Notes: generated by a model from the letters alone, not told the origin. A DNA stretch of 64,000 bases from Bdellovibrionales bacterium Ga0074137 (GCA_001464715.1 LNDT01000039.1:1-64000), one strand, 5' to 3'. Positions 33,454 to 43,189 are shown, counted from the first letter of the stretch. Made by a program: numbers and translations.

Positions 33454-35304
33454 TTATTTTCGGTTTTGAACTTTTTGTGCTTCAACGACGAAGAAAGTCA
33501 CCAACGTAAGGGAATTTGGCTGATCTTCCAGATGGCCGACTTGCGTAAACTGGATTTCGATGCGGCGGTTTCCGTGTTTCATAATCCAGCGGCGTTTGTC
33601 TGAATTGATATCCTTGACGAGATCCTTTAAATCTACGTTGATCCAGACGTCTTTTTCTGGCGACCACTCGAGGCGCCTTGGGTTGTCGACCCAGCGGAAT
33701 GTGATTTTACCGACTGTTTGAAAAAAGGCTTCTTTCGCGGGGCCGTCGTCTCTGAAGCTGAACTCCGCCAGTGCGACGTTTTCAAATTCAAAATAATTTT
33801 TAATTGCACGATTGTGTAAACGACTACTCTGCGATCGTGCGGCACCTGAAGAATCCTGTTCCTTCTGGGCTATGGCCGAGAGACCAGTGATATCTCTCGC
33901 AACACTAACGGCACCGGGTTCGCTGTAAGTTTCGCACGCCGACGAAAGACCGCTTGATAAAAAGCCTCGTCGCTCGGGCGAAGCACCGGCCTCAGTTTTT
34001 CTCATCAGCGGAAGTTTTTCGGAGTCAATGCCAAGAGCCTTCGCCATTTTGATCGGGCCGTACAAATCACAAACGTGCTCGATGCTGTCGGAAGCTTTTT
34101 TTACCTCGTTAAGGGTGAGTGCTTTAACGCGCTCGGGGTCAGAGAAAATGGCTTCCAGTCGGCTCGTCTGAGAAACCCTTGAAATGAATCCAGGACTTAA
34201 AGGCCCAAACCAAGTGACTAAAAGCAAAACTGAAAGTGAAAGAGGAATTCCTGCAATCGAGCGCCGGCTCGGATTCCAGTAGTAGATCGAGATCCCGATC
34301 ATCCAAAGACCAAGATAGCCAAGCGTCACGCGAGCTTCAGTCCAACCGTACTCCGACACGCGCCGTGCGAGACCTAAAAGCAACAGCACAACCGGAGGAA
34401 TCAACAGTCGGAAACTTAAGCCCCAGAATCGTCTTAAGAAACTTCCGAATTCGTTCGATGTCGCGAGCGGACGCATAATGACGTAGCTCAATGTGACGAT
34501 CAGCGCGAGTCCGGCGACGAGGTATGCAAGGCCGCCGCGCGGCCACTCCCGCAAAATCGCAATTTTAATCGCGTACGAATAGAGAATTAAAAAGTACATT
34601 AGCGCGAGCGGCGTGAACACGTTTCGCACCAGACGACGTAAAATAACCGTGGGCTCAGTCAAAGCGCTGCGGTCGCCAAGGGAGGAGATAAATAAAAATA
34701 CGCTGACAAAGACGAGATAAAAAATCGCGAACGACCCGTAAAGTTCTGACGAGACTTCAATTCCGAGAAGGTAGTTAACGCTAAATAGCGCTGTGGCTGT
34801 GCCAAGAAAAAGAAGAATACACTGCGTCCCCGCCATATGGAGACGATTGATCAAAAGCCAGTTTTCACTCCAGAAAGAAAGCTCGCGGTCGACAGGTTCG
34901 GTTTTGTTTTTTGAAAGCCACTGCTTCATCGCAGGAGTCAGGCTTGCCAGCAAATGAAATAGAACGAAGGCGTAGGCGATTTTAAAAGCCATCGCCATCG
35001 AACTTAAGTGCCGAGTCGCGAGAAGGAAGACCACAAAGAGGGCGACCAAAATTCCCACAGCGATTCGTTTTTTAGATCGATCTTCGAAAACAAGGTCCGG
35101 TAAAAGCAAAAGTGAGATCCAAAGAATTAGAGCCGCCGTGAGCCGCAGGAAATCGTCAGACGTAAGAAATTTTGGGTCCCAGATCTGCGTGATGATGAGG
35201 ATCGTGGCTGCAAGGGCGACAAGAAGTGCCGGTAGCTGACGTCCAGCTTCCCGAACGTCGAGGTTTTTCCAACTTCTCAAAAGTGCTGTCCATGGGCCTG
35301 CCAT
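33454..35304 (-). CDS. DUF4153-type multi-span membrane protein
   Basis: 616 residues from the ATG at 35304, which has a strong GGAGG 7 nt upstream; an upstream ATG at 35331 is rejected. About eleven hydrophobic spans fill the first 380 residues, and stretches such as YFLILYSYAIKIAIL, EYGWTEARVTLGYLGLWM and GPLSPGFISRVSQTSRLEA match the DUF4153 family as I remember it. A C-terminal soluble part of about 240 residues is hydrophilic, with a beta-rich last section (WMKHGN-type and TLVTFFVVEAQ segments). Function in the family is unknown. Confidence 0.75.
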   Translation of the reverse strand: MAGPWTALLRSWKNLDVREAGRQLPALLVALAATILIITQIWDPKFLTSDDFLRLTAALILWISLLLLPDLVFEDRSKKRIAVGILVALFVVFLLATRHLSSMAMAFKIAYAFVLFHLLASLTPAMKQWLSKNKTEPVDRELSFWSENWLLINRLHMAGTQCILLFLGTATALFSVNYLLGIEVSSELYGSFAIFYLVFVSVFLFISSLGDRSALTEPTVILRRLVRNVFTPLALMYFLILYSYAIKIAILREWPRGGLAYLVAGLALIVTLSYVIMRPLATSNEFGSFLRRFWGLSFRLLIPPVVLLLLGLARRVSEYGWTEARVTLGYLGLWMIGISIYYWNPSRRSIAGIPLSLSVLLLVTWFGPLSPGFISRVSQTSRLEAIFSDPERVKALTLNEVKKASDSIEHVCDLYGPIKMAKALGIDSEKLPLMRKTEAGASPERRGFLSSGLSSACETYSEPGAVSVARDITGLSAIAQKEQDSSGAARSQSSRLHNRAIKNYFEFENVALAEFSFRDDGPAKEAFFQTVGKITFRWVDNPRRLEWSPEKDVWINVDLKDLVKDINSDKRRWIMKHGNRRIEIQFTQVGHLEDQPNSLTLVTFFVVEAQKVQNRK

Positions 35305-35465
35305 TGGGGAACCTCCAAAAATTTTCGTCATTTCTATCTGGCATGGTGGATATGTGCCCGCCCCGAGCTGCCGGGTTCAGCACCGTACAGCCTGGACTCA
35401 CGCCCGACGTCGATTCGAACAAGGCTCATTCCTCAAGTCAATTTGTCTCGGCGTCAGACGATCGC
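35285..35465. repeat. Diverged repeat, left copy
   Basis: The start of this stretch (gctgtccatgggcctgccat at 35285) and its end (tcaagtcaatttgtctc at 35433-35449, preceded by a shared cgattcga...caaggc) recur in the same order at 37848-37985. The two copies bracket the HNH endonuclease island. The left end reaches into the first codons of the DUF4153 gene. Confidence 0.55.
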
Positions 35466-35607
35466 GCTTCGATTCCAAGCACGCGGCTATTGGCTTTGTT
35501 TGGAGTTCGAGGTTCGGACATACGGGCAGAATTCAAAAGCGGGCTTGAGCGATTTCGCCCACGGATGGTTCTGTCTCAAGCGGTGATAAACATTCTGGAG
35601 TTAACTT
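35305..35607. promoter_or_regulatory. Divergent intergenic region before HNH gene
   Basis: About 300 nt between the DUF4153 gene and the HNH gene, containing most of the left repeat copy. Overlapping open frames here lack ribosome sites and look like random translation. No RNA gene or clear promoter elements are seen. Confidence 0.35.
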
Positions 35608-36693
35608 ATGGTTGCTAAGCTTTCCGATGACCAACTTGTCTTTTCAATTCGCACGCTGGCTCGAAACGAGCGAAAGATCTCGAGGGCGATTCTCGAACAT
35701 GTCGTCGAAGTTGAAATTCGACGCCTCTATGCGGATCTTGGGTATTCGTCGATGTTTGATTGGTTGGTCAGGGATCTGGGCTACTCAGAATCTGCTGCCT
35801 ATCGCCGACTTCAATCCGCACGACTGATTCGGGCTGTGCCGGAAGCTATTTTGAAAGTTGAGTCGGGAGCTTTGAATTTGACGACTCTTTCAAAGACTCA
35901 GACGGCGATCCGAAATGAGGAGAGGCGTACAGGAACGAAAGTCGATGCACAAACCAAGGCCGAGATCGTGTCGCAGATTGACTGCAAGTCTTCGCGAGAG
36001 ACGGACGTGAAGCTTGCTCAAATATTTCCCGATGCGGTGGTGACTCCCGAAAAAGTTCGTGAGCTTGGCGGTGACCGCATTCGCGTCGAACTAGTTTTGA
36101 CTCGAGAGCAGTACGAAAACATCGAGCGCGCCCGCGAGGTGATGTCGCACAGCCATTTTGGCGCTTCACTTGGTGAAATTGTGTCGGTCGCGACGAGCGA
36201 GTTTCTAAAAAGACGAGATCCGCTCAGGAGGGTTTTGAAACAGCCCAAGGGTATGTCGCATGGCGACACCGCCGCGGAAGTGAACGAAGTCAAAGCGCGC
36301 AAGGCCATCGAAAAAGCGAGCCGACGTCGAGAGGCGAAATCGGAGACAGAACTATCTCCCGCGGAAGTGTTAATGGACGGCGCTGGAAGGAGTGCTGCTG
36401 CACAGGGAGCCACTGATTTACTCATACGCACTTCGACGAAAAAGTCTCCAGGCGTATCGTCACAGTTGCGAAACAAAATTCTAAAGAAGGCTGGGGCAAA
36501 ATGTGAATTTCGTGACGAACGGTCGGGGCAAGTCTGTGGCAGTCGTTACCAGGTGCAGGTCGATCATATAAAACCGCGCGCACTGGGTGGTGATAATTCA
36601 TCGAAAAATTTGAGGGCTCTCTGTCGCACGCACAATCTGCTTTTCGCCGAGCGAATCCTCGGTCGGCGTTCGGTGAGATCTCATTTCAAGTGA
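35608..36693 (+). CDS. HNH endonuclease
   Basis: 361 residues, ATG with GGAG at 7 nt. The N-terminal 200 residues are helical and resemble the DUF222-like region seen with many HNH proteins in Bdellovibrio-type genomes (YSSMFDWLVRDLGYSESAAYRRL). The C-terminal HNH nuclease reads GAKCEFRD...CGSRYQVQVDHIKPRALGGDNSSKNLRALCRTHN, with paired cysteines for a structural zinc and the catalytic DH. A charged linker of about 90 residues joins them. It could be a homing-type or repetitive-family nuclease. The neighbouring repeats suggest mobility. Confidence 0.8.
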   Translation: MVAKLSDDQLVFSIRTLARNERKISRAILEHVVEVEIRRLYADLGYSSMFDWLVRDLGYSESAAYRRLQSARLIRAVPEAILKVESGALNLTTLSKTQTAIRNEERRTGTKVDAQTKAEIVSQIDCKSSRETDVKLAQIFPDAVVTPEKVRELGGDRIRVELVLTREQYENIERAREVMSHSHFGASLGEIVSVATSEFLKRRDPLRRVLKQPKGMSHGDTAAEVNEVKARKAIEKASRRREAKSETELSPAEVLMDGAGRSAAAQGATDLLIRTSTKKSPGVSSQLRNKILKKAGAKCEFRDERSGQVCGSRYQVQVDHIKPRALGGDNSSKNLRALCRTHNLLFAERILGRRSVRSHFK

Positions 36694-36701
36694 TCGCCGA
36701 T

Positions 36702-37121
36702 TTATGGGGAAGATTCGTAACAGCACTTTTTATGAATTTTTACTTCTTTTACTTTTTCAAGCTTGTCGTCCGGGATGAAGACAAGGTGCCAGATTTCCTT
36801 TTTTGGCCCGGGAAACGGCATAATTTTGTAAGCATATATGGTGTCGCTGAAAAAGTAGCTATCTGGGGCGCCAAGGTCTCGACGTACATCATTTCTATTT
36901 TTACCGACGTACAAGGATCGTTTAATCGCATCAACAGCCATAGGGGCGCGTTTTGACAAGTCGCCAGCTTTGAATTGTTCAGCGTTGAGAGTGAGGGTTC
37001 CCCATTTTGTTTCGGCATCTTTCGTACTCATGAAGTCTGAAGCAAAGTATGAGGAGGCATAGACGGTGAGTCCAAGCAGAGAAGCTGCGCAAAGCATAGG
37101 TACTGACAAGCGAGAATTCAT
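36702..37121 (-). CDS. Small periplasmic protein, SmpA/OmlA-like
   Basis: 139 residues with an N-terminal hydrophobic signal or anchor (VPMLCAASLLGLTVYAS). The core KNRNDVRRDLGAPDSYFFSDTIYAYKI follows the pattern of BamE/SmpA-type domains (a helix, GxP, then paired strands). The C terminus has a CC pair. The start overlaps the stop of the upstream gene by 4 nt, so it is coupled to that (frameshifted) gene and may be its partner, possibly a protective protein. The function is inferred. Confidence 0.55.
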   Translation of the reverse strand: MNSRLSVPMLCAASLLGLTVYASSYFASDFMSTKDAETKWGTLTLNAEQFKAGDLSKRAPMAVDAIKRSLYVGKNRNDVRRDLGAPDSYFFSDTIYAYKIMPFPGPKKEIWHLVFIPDDKLEKVKEVKIHKKCCYESSP

Positions 37122-37802
37122 TCTGACTCCTTTGGGATTGGCAATCCGGGTTTAAGAACTTGAAGTTTTTTTGATCTCAGTTCTTCGAGACCTTCAGCTT
37201 CAATCGCCTTGAAACTCCAACGTTTTTCTTTGAGTAGGATGTTAGCGGCGGTTTGACCTCGTCCGTTGTTGTAGATATCCATCTGGCGTTCGTCATCTGG
37301 TTGGGCGGGATCTTTTTCGTGAGCGTCGAGAAATTCCTTGCCGCGGATTTCCCCAAGTTCTTTGGTCAGCAAGGCGGCCCACAAGAAATGTCTGAACGCA
37401 TCACTTTCGTCGTTTAGATTCTGATCAGGGAAGTGTCGATTGGTCGAACTTTCCTCTATGTTTTTTTTGTTTATACACGATGAGAGTGTTTCGTGGATTT
37501 TTCGCAATGAGATTTTTTTCGGCGGGCGTGAGTCCCGGATAGAAGACAAATTTGGCGAGTGGCGCCATTTCATTCTTAGGGAGACAAAGTAGATCGCATT
37601 GATTAGGGCAGGTGAACGTCCCGAGGTCCGTAGCTTGACAGGCGCATTTCTGTAGGCAGTCGCTTGCTTCGGTTTTTACGTTGCTCGCTGATAGCCACTG
37701 GACGCATTTCGAATCCGGAAGCTCGGTGATCGCCATTGCAGTGCTAAAAACAAGAGTTGAGATCAGAACAATCTGACTAAAGTAAAAACAGATTCCTTTC
37801 AC
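37118..37802 (-). pseudogene. Secreted protein split by a one-base shift in an A8 run
   Basis: Two overlapping frames join into one protein. The first (37802 to 37425) has a signal peptide, a Cys-rich section (CLQKCACQATDLGTFTC, CDLLCLPK) and AKFVFYPGLTPAEKNLI...NTLIVYKQ. The second (to 37118) continues with ESSTNRHFPDQNLNDESDAFRHF and ends normally. The switch falls at eight A on the coding strand (forward T8 at 37461-37468); seven A would restore one frame reading VYKQKNIEESS. The second half (NDESDAFRHFLWAALLTKE, then MDIYNNGRG) resembles the DAFRH family I recall as DUF6973, seen in secreted and toxin-like proteins. Slippage in the run could switch it on and off. Confidence 0.65.
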
Positions 37803-37847
37803 GGCGTGACCACACTTACGTCGAGGTTTTTTTGACTGTCATACATT

Positions 37848-37985
37848 GCTGTCCAGGGGCCTGCCATCCATGTGCTCCGTTGCATGGCTGTATTTACATT
37901 GCTTCGGCGGAGCCTGCGTTCGACTCCGACATCGATTCGACCAAGGCCTAGGGTTCAAGTCAATTTGTCTCAACTCGAGGCGATC
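37848..37985. repeat. Diverged repeat, right copy
   Basis: It shares gctgtcca.gggcctgccat at its start with 35285, and cgac.tcgattcga.caaggc followed by tcaagtcaatttgtctc with 35405-35449. No coding frame is convincing. It lies upstream of the 98-residue protein gene. Confidence 0.5.
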
Positions 37986-38036
37986 TTCTGCCGATAGGAC
38001 ACTTGAAGTGAATTACATCCGGCCAGGAGGGCTTCG

Positions 38037-38333
38037 ATGCGACAAACGAGTGTGCGACATATTCAAGGTGATCTTCAAATCGTCTTCGATGCTTTGTTTG
38101 AGCTTGGCGTGATTGATCCGGTTCTTCAAATGGATTGGTCGCAGCACATCGAATCGATCGAACAAGATTCGTTCGCGATTCGACGCGCGGTCGATGTTGT
38201 GAACCGCTGCGGTGATGACAGAGAAAAACTTTTCTCTGAGCTCGGGCAGCTCGATGGAAAAACACTCGAGCTTCTCGCCGTGGAAGTTGCAAGAGAGTAC
38301 GCCGGTTTTCATTCTCGCGCGGTGGTGCACTGA
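38037..38333 (+). CDS. Small helical cytoplasmic protein, unknown
   Basis: 98 residues with a strong ribosome site (AGGAGGG 7 nt upstream). No signal or span; mostly helical and acidic (LQIVFDALFELGVIDP, DREKLFSELGQLDGKTLEL). The stop and the next start share one base (TGATG), so it is coupled to the cupredoxin-like gene and probably to cpaF. I recognise no family. Confidence 0.65.
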   Translation: MRQTSVRHIQGDLQIVFDALFELGVIDPVLQMDWSQHIESIEQDSFAIRRAVDVVNRCGDDREKLFSELGQLDGKTLELLAVEVAREYAGFHSRAVVH

Positions 38334-39064
38334 TGAACACGCCAACGAAAGTACCTTTGAAAGTATCGAAGAAAGTCATGGAGAACTTAACAGGAGTCGA
38401 TTCAATGACGTCGTCGTCGAAAAGAAAAACCTCAGCATCTTCCTTCACGAAACCGATCGCTGGTTTTCTTTTGGTCTCATCGTTTCTGCTCGCCAGCGCA
38501 CCGCAGGCCCACGCCGAGTGGTCCATTGATCTCTCGCGCCGGACGCAGCACATGCGAAAACAAGAGATGAATCCTGCCTACGGACGAGAGCCTGCCGCGG
38601 TTCGACGGTTCGACGGTGAAGAACCGATGATCGACGCCTCCGCCGAGCCGGCCCCAAGACCACGCTTGGATGGTTCGGTCGATGCACCGGTGAATCGATC
38701 AACGCCCACAGGTGGATTTGTGGATCGTCTTTTTGATCCCGGCCAGCCCTCGCAAGATATCGTTATTCTGAATACCGAGCGCGGTTTTGTTCCCAACACG
38801 ATCCGCGTTCGAAAAGATGCGCGCTACACGATTCACGTCGTGAACGTGAACGAAAAAGAAAAGAACGTAAGTTTCATTCTTGATGGATTCTCTGAACATC
38901 ACGCGACCTTCTTTGGAAAAGTCCGAGCGTTTCGCTTGGAACCTAAAAAAGAAGGCGTCTATTCATTCCTCTCGCCCGAAACTTCGGCCGAAGGTCGTTT
39001 CATCGTGGTGAACGATGGCGCTCCTGTGGTTCGCGGACCAACAGCGGCGCTTGGAGAGCAGTAA
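38333..39064 (+). CDS. Secreted cupredoxin-fold protein
   Basis: 243 residues; the open frame has ATG at 38333, but later ATGs (near 38378 or 38405) would place the signal peptide (PIAGFLLVSSFLLASAPQAHA) nearer the N terminus. After a disordered Pro/Arg-rich segment, residues 140-230 resemble a cupredoxin fold: GFVPNTIRVRKDARYTIHVVN, VSFILDGFSEHHATFF and GVYSFLSPET. I see no clear Cys ligand set, so copper binding is uncertain. It precedes cpaF closely and may be part of the same transcript. Confidence 0.65.
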   Translation: MNTPTKVPLKVSKKVMENLTGVDSMTSSSKRKTSASSFTKPIAGFLLVSSFLLASAPQAHAEWSIDLSRRTQHMRKQEMNPAYGREPAAVRRFDGEEPMIDASAEPAPRPRLDGSVDAPVNRSTPTGGFVDRLFDPGQPSQDIVILNTERGFVPNTIRVRKDARYTIHVVNVNEKEKNVSFILDGFSEHHATFFGKVRAFRLEPKKEGVYSFLSPETSAEGRFIVVNDGAPVVRGPTAALGEQ

Positions 39065-39068
39065 AGGT

Positions 39069-40211
39069 ATGAGTCGCTCCAAAGGCAATATGTCCAGTGC
39101 TGCCGCTGATGCCGTGTCGAATAACCTTCGACCGGTTCAGCACCTTATGGAGGACGCTTCAGTTTCAGAGATTCTTATCAACGGCCCCGGCGAAATCTTT
39201 GTCGAGCGCAAAGGTAAGCTCGAAAAAACCGATGTCACTTTTAGAAGTGAAGACGAGCTTGTCGCGGCCGTTAATTCCATCGCAAATTCTATCGGCCGAC
39301 GGATCAACGAAGAAGAACCACGTCTTGATGCGCGTTTGCCTGATGGCTCGCGAATTCACGCCGTTCTTAAGCCACTTGCCAGCGCCGGCACGATCGTTTC
39401 CATTCGAAAATTCATGCAAGTGAAGTTGTCTTTTAAAGACTACATCCGCATGGGTGCCATCACTCCGGACGCCGCGAACTTTTTAGAGATCTGCATGTTT
39501 CTTGGAAAAAATATTCTCGTCAGTGGCGGAACCGGTTCGGGAAAAACCACATTGCTTAATCTTTTATGCTCACGAATTCCAAAAGGTCAGCGCGTCATCA
39601 CGATCGAAGATTCGCGCGAACTTTCTGTCGATTACGAACACGTCGTGAGTTTTGAAACGCGAATGCCCAATGAACAAGGTAAGTACGAAGTCTCGATGAA
39701 GGATCTTTTGAAGTCCTCTCTCAGACTTCGTCCGGACCGCATTATCGTCGGCGAAGTTCGAGGTTCTGAAGGTCTTGAGTTGATTCAAGCGATGAACACA
39801 GGTCACAAAGGTTGCCTCGGCACCGTTCACGCCAACACCGCAGCCGATGCGATGGTTCGAATCGAAACTTTGGCGATGGGTGGCGACTCGAAAGTATCGG
39901 AAAAAGCGATGCAGTATTCGGTCGCCAGCGCGATTGATCTTGTTGTTCAGATTTCACGTCTTTCGGACGGAACTCGGCGAATCATGGAGATCACCGAGTG
40001 TGTCGGGCTTGATGATGACTACAATTACGTGATGCGTCCTATCTTCCAAATGGGACCTTTGATGCGCGCTCTTGATGGCAAACTTTCTGGGCAGATCGAA
40101 CCCAGCGGTCAGCTTCCGACCTTTATGGCCGAGATCGAGGACAACAAGATTCCGTTCCCACGCTCGAAGTTTGTCGCACCATCCCAACGCGCCCCGACAA
40201 AAGCGGGATAA
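39069..40211 (+). CDS. cpaF: CpaF/TadA-family secretion ATPase
   Basis: 380 residues from the ATG at 39069. Motifs of the type II/IV secretion ATPase superfamily are present: Walker A SGGTGSGKTTLLNLL near residue 159, the Asp box ITIEDSRELS, Walker B RPDRIIVGEVRGSEGLEL, and the His box HKGCLGTVHAN. The N-terminal LMEDASVSEILINGPGEIFV is typical of CpaF. This ATPase powers Tad/Flp pilus assembly, but no TadB/C, pilin or CpaA-E gene is adjacent. Its immediate upstream neighbour is the cupredoxin-like gene. Confidence 0.88.
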   Translation: MSRSKGNMSSAAADAVSNNLRPVQHLMEDASVSEILINGPGEIFVERKGKLEKTDVTFRSEDELVAAVNSIANSIGRRINEEEPRLDARLPDGSRIHAVLKPLASAGTIVSIRKFMQVKLSFKDYIRMGAITPDAANFLEICMFLGKNILVSGGTGSGKTTLLNLLCSRIPKGQRVITIEDSRELSVDYEHVVSFETRMPNEQGKYEVSMKDLLKSSLRLRPDRIIVGEVRGSEGLELIQAMNTGHKGCLGTVHANTAADAMVRIETLAMGGDSKVSEKAMQYSVASAIDLVVQISRLSDGTRRIMEITECVGLDDDYNYVMRPIFQMGPLMRALDGKLSGQIEPSGQLPTFMAEIEDNKIPFPRSKFVAPSQRAPTKAG

Positions 40212-40259
40212 TCGCCGAAACAGTGCACGGCGTAGCCGATTTCAATTAGAATTTCGGCC

Positions 40260-41441
40260 GTGCAAGCACCGCTTCTTTTAAGCTGTAAACTGACAAACGC
40301 AGCGCTCAAATTTCTTGAGCGACGGGGCGAGGATCTTGAGCCACTTTACGAGCGGTTCGACTGGCCCCTGCATTATCTTCGCGATTCATCGTCATGGCTT
40401 GAAGCCGATCGTCTTGAATACGTTTTAAAAACACTCAATGAGCTTTTTGGAAAACGTGTTGAAGCCGAAACCGGCGTCGATTTTTTCTCGGCCGTCGGGC
40501 ATGCGTCTCCGGGACTTCGCGCATGGGGTGCCCTGGACAGCGTTCTAAAGATCGTTCCCGGTGTGCGCGATCTTTATCACCAGCCGGATCGTTTTCTGGC
40601 GTCGTTCATTTCTCCGCAGCCGCAAATTCAAGGTCTTCAACACACCGACGAGAACGTCGTTTTTCGTATCGGATTTTCTGACGACCGCATGCCGCACACC
40701 GCGCGCTATTTACGAGCAGTCTTGGAATCGCTTCCTGAATTTATCGGAAAACCCCGCACGCATGTTTTGTGGAATCACGGTCACGTCTCGATCGAGTGGT
40801 CCGAGCGTCAAGTTCCGTTCGTGAGTCACGGCGTCGCCGCTGTCAATGAAGGACCAAGCCTAAGTCCCGACCTTTTGCGAACGATCCTTGTCGATCTCGC
40901 AACAGCGCAGCGCGATCTTGAAAGCACGCGCCGTCAGCTTCAGGAAAAAGATATTTTAATTCAGGGCCTTCAAGCGCAATCGAAACTTGACGCCGAAGCG
41001 CAGAAGGTCGAGCGATCAGCGGCCCGATCGGCGACAAGATCTGCAGAAAAAGTTCCGGCGATGCCAGCGCCGACCGTGTCTGGGGTCCTAGTGAAAAACG
41101 TCGAGCAAGCACTTTACGAAATTTATAAGCTGGGTGATTATTTCGCGCGCGCTCAGCAGATTGTGACGTTACTTCGAGCACCGCGCGCCCCGATGTCTCC
41201 GCTTCAAGCCGATGCCTTGATCAAACGCACGGCTTGGGACCGAGTGTCTGGCGAAGCGCCACTGGCGATTCGAAATGCGGCCATGTTGCTTCGCGGGGAA
41301 AATGTCCCCGGACTCGAAGCAAAATTGCGCGAGGAAGATGCGTCAGCCACTTTGGGTGCCGATGAACTTACGGCGCGCATGACGCCGCAGCTTTCGACGA
41401 AGACGCCCAGTTTTTTTGATCAAGCAAAACCATCCAGTTAA
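40260..41441 (+). CDS. Conserved-looking regulatory-type protein with central coiled coil
   Basis: 393 residues from a GTG. Residues 1-190 form an N-terminal domain ([50 protein letters not shown]) faintly like the ligand-binding N-terminal domain of AraC-type regulators; I rate that match as weak. A coiled coil follows (about 200-250, [18 protein letters not shown]), then a basic Ala-rich linker and an alpha-helical C-terminal part. No DNA-binding domain is evident. It lies between cpaF and eno on the same strand. Confidence 0.6.
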   Translation: MQAPLLLSCKLTNAALKFLERRGEDLEPLYERFDWPLHYLRDSSSWLEADRLEYVLKTLNELFGKRVEAETGVDFFSAVGHASPGLRAWGALDSVLKIVPGVRDLYHQPDRFLASFISPQPQIQGLQHTDENVVFRIGFSDDRMPHTARYLRAVLESLPEFIGKPRTHVLWNHGHVSIEWSERQVPFVSHGVAAVNEGPSLSPDLLRTILVDLATAQRDLESTRRQLQEKDILIQGLQAQSKLDAEAQKVERSAARSATRSAEKVPAMPAPTVSGVLVKNVEQALYEIYKLGDYFARAQQIVTLLRAPRAPMSPLQADALIKRTAWDRVSGEAPLAIRNAAMLLRGENVPGLEAKLREEDASATLGADELTARMTPQLSTKTPSFFDQAKPSS

Positions 41442-41460
41442 CGTCAACCAGGAGCCCTTC

Positions 41461-42747
41461 ATGTCCATCATCACCGCAGTTTTTGCCCGCGAGATTCTTG
41501 ATAGCCGCGGAAATCCAACCGTCGAAGTCGACGTTCTTCTGGATGGCGGAGCTATGGGACGAGCGGCAGTTCCCAGCGGAGCATCGACCGGCGCTCACGA
41601 GGCGATGGAACTTCGCGACGGGGATAAAAATCGTTACCTTGGAAAAGGTGTGGAGAAAGCTGTTAAGGTGGTGAACACCGAGATCGCCGATGAAGTCGTT
41701 GGTCTTGAGGCTTTTGACCAAGAAGGCCTCGATAAAGTTTTGCGCGAGCTTGATGGAACAGAAAACAAATCCAAACTCGGAGCCAACGCGATTTTGGGAG
41801 TATCACTGGCGTGTGCAAAAGCGGCAGCCCTTTCTTCGGGACTTCCGCTTTACCGTTATGTCGGCGGTGTTTCTGCCAGAAAACTTCCCGTACCCTTGAT
41901 GAATATTTTGAATGGTGGAGCACACGCGGACAATGGGCTCGACGTGCAAGAATTTATGATTGCTCCGATTGTCGGCGGAAGTTTTCGCGAATCACTTCGC
42001 GCGGGTGCTGAAGTCTTTCACACACTTAAAAAAATTCTTTCTAAAAAAGGTCTTTCAACCGGCGTGGGTGATGAGGGTGGTTTTGCACCCAAACTAAAAT
42101 CCAACCGCGAAGCCATGGAACTTGTGACGGAAGCGATTTCGGCCGCTGGTTACAAAGTGGGCGTCGATATTTTCTTGGCTCTCGATGTCGCGGCGACCGA
42201 GCTGTATGAGGGTGGAAAGTATCGCTGGGAAGGCGGCTCGCTGACGGGCGAGCAGCTTGGCGACGTTTATCGTTCTTGGGCGAAGGACTTTTCATTGGTG
42301 AGCATCGAGGACGGATTTTCTGAAGACGATTGGGCGTCTTGGATTTCGTTCAACGGAAGAGACGGTGGGTCGCAAGGATCAAAGCTTCAGATCGTTGGCG
42401 ATGATTTGTTTGTGACGAACCCAAAGCGCGTGGCCCGCGGAATTAAAGAGTCGGCAGCGAACGCTCTTTTGGTGAAAGTAAATCAAATCGGAACTTTGTC
42501 GGAAACATGCGAGGCCGTCGAAATGGCGTCGAACGCGAAAATGCACACGGTGATGTCGCATCGTTCGGGTGAGACCGAAGATGCGACCATTGCAGACCTT
42601 GCGGTCGCATTGAAGTGTCAGCAGATTAAGACAGGAAGCCTCTGCCGCGGCGAACGCACGGCGAAGTACAATCAACTTTTGAGAATTGAAGAAGACCTTG
42701 GTCGAGCAGCCCAGTTTTGGGGTCGCGATGCTTTTTTCACACGCTAG
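41461..42747 (+). CDS. eno: Enolase
   Basis: Converts 2-phosphoglycerate to phosphoenolpyruvate. 428 residues from the ATG at 41461 (AGGAG 7 nt upstream). N-terminal [17 protein letters not shown], the central [11 protein letters not shown], the metal-binding [11 protein letters not shown] and the C-terminal [13 protein letters not shown] with [17 protein letters not shown] are all standard. The length is normal. The following ftsB is a common bacterial neighbour. Confidence 0.96.
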   Translation: MSIITAVFAREILDSRGNPTVEVDVLLDGGAMGRAAVPSGASTGAHEAMELRDGDKNRYLGKGVEKAVKVVNTEIADEVVGLEAFDQEGLDKVLRELDGTENKSKLGANAILGVSLACAKAAALSSGLPLYRYVGGVSARKLPVPLMNILNGGAHADNGLDVQEFMIAPIVGGSFRESLRAGAEVFHTLKKILSKKGLSTGVGDEGGFAPKLKSNREAMELVTEAISAAGYKVGVDIFLALDVAATELYEGGKYRWEGGSLTGEQLGDVYRSWAKDFSLVSIEDGFSEDDWASWISFNGRDGGSQGSKLQIVGDDLFVTNPKRVARGIKESAANALLVKVNQIGTLSETCEAVEMASNAKMHTVMSHRSGETEDATIADLAVALKCQQIKTGSLCRGERTAKYNQLLRIEEDLGRAAQFWGRDAFFTR

Positions 42748-42803
42748 GGTCTTGTGACTTGGCGTGTGTAGGTTCAAAATAAGAACCGGAGGGCCTTCGT
42801 TCG

Positions 42804-43139
42804 ATGGAGATCTTTTTTAGATCCTGCCGTGATCTTTTGCAGCATCCGCTGAAAATCTTTGTCATTGCGGGTGTGCTCGCCACGACGGTCGTCGTTTTGG
42901 ATGGAGCTTTGTTTCGCATTTGGAGTTTGAATCGCGACCACGAACGCTTGGCCGCGCGCATCGAATCTTTAAAAGTTTCGGTCAAAGATAAAGAACTGCG
43001 ACTTTTAGAAGCCAGTCGACCTGAGTTCATTGAGCGACAGGTTCGTGAGCAACTCGATTTCGTTCGAGATGGCGATCTTGTTTTCGTCTTTTCCGACACA
43101 CCCCAATTCTCGCCGGCCAGCGAAAAAGCTTCGCGCTAA
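42804..43139 (+). CDS. ftsB: FtsB/DivIC-like septum formation protein
   Basis: 111 residues, GGAGG 11 nt upstream. A short cytoplasmic lead, one membrane span (PLKIFVIAGVLATTVVVL) and then a periplasmic coiled coil (NRDHERLAARIESLKVSVK) ending in a conserved REQLDFVRDGDLVFVF. This is the FtsB topology; FtsB bridges FtsL and FtsQ in the divisome. The position right after eno, as in E. coli and many others, supports the call. Confidence 0.82.
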   Translation: MEIFFRSCRDLLQHPLKIFVIAGVLATTVVVLDGALFRIWSLNRDHERLAARIESLKVSVKDKELRLLEASRPEFIERQVREQLDFVRDGDLVFVFSDTPQFSPASEKASR

Positions 43140-43161
43140 CAGCGTCTCGCCATTGCGTCTA

Positions 43162-43185
43162 GACAGTTTTGTACCTATAACTGTC
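43162..43185. promoter_or_regulatory. Dyad before HTH gene, candidate operator
   Basis: gacagt (43162-43167) and actgtc (43180-43185) form a 6-bp inverted repeat with a 12-nt spacer, ending 4 nt before the start of the helix-turn-helix gene. A self-binding site is a reasonable guess. Confidence 0.35.
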
Positions 43186-43189
43186 AGTC

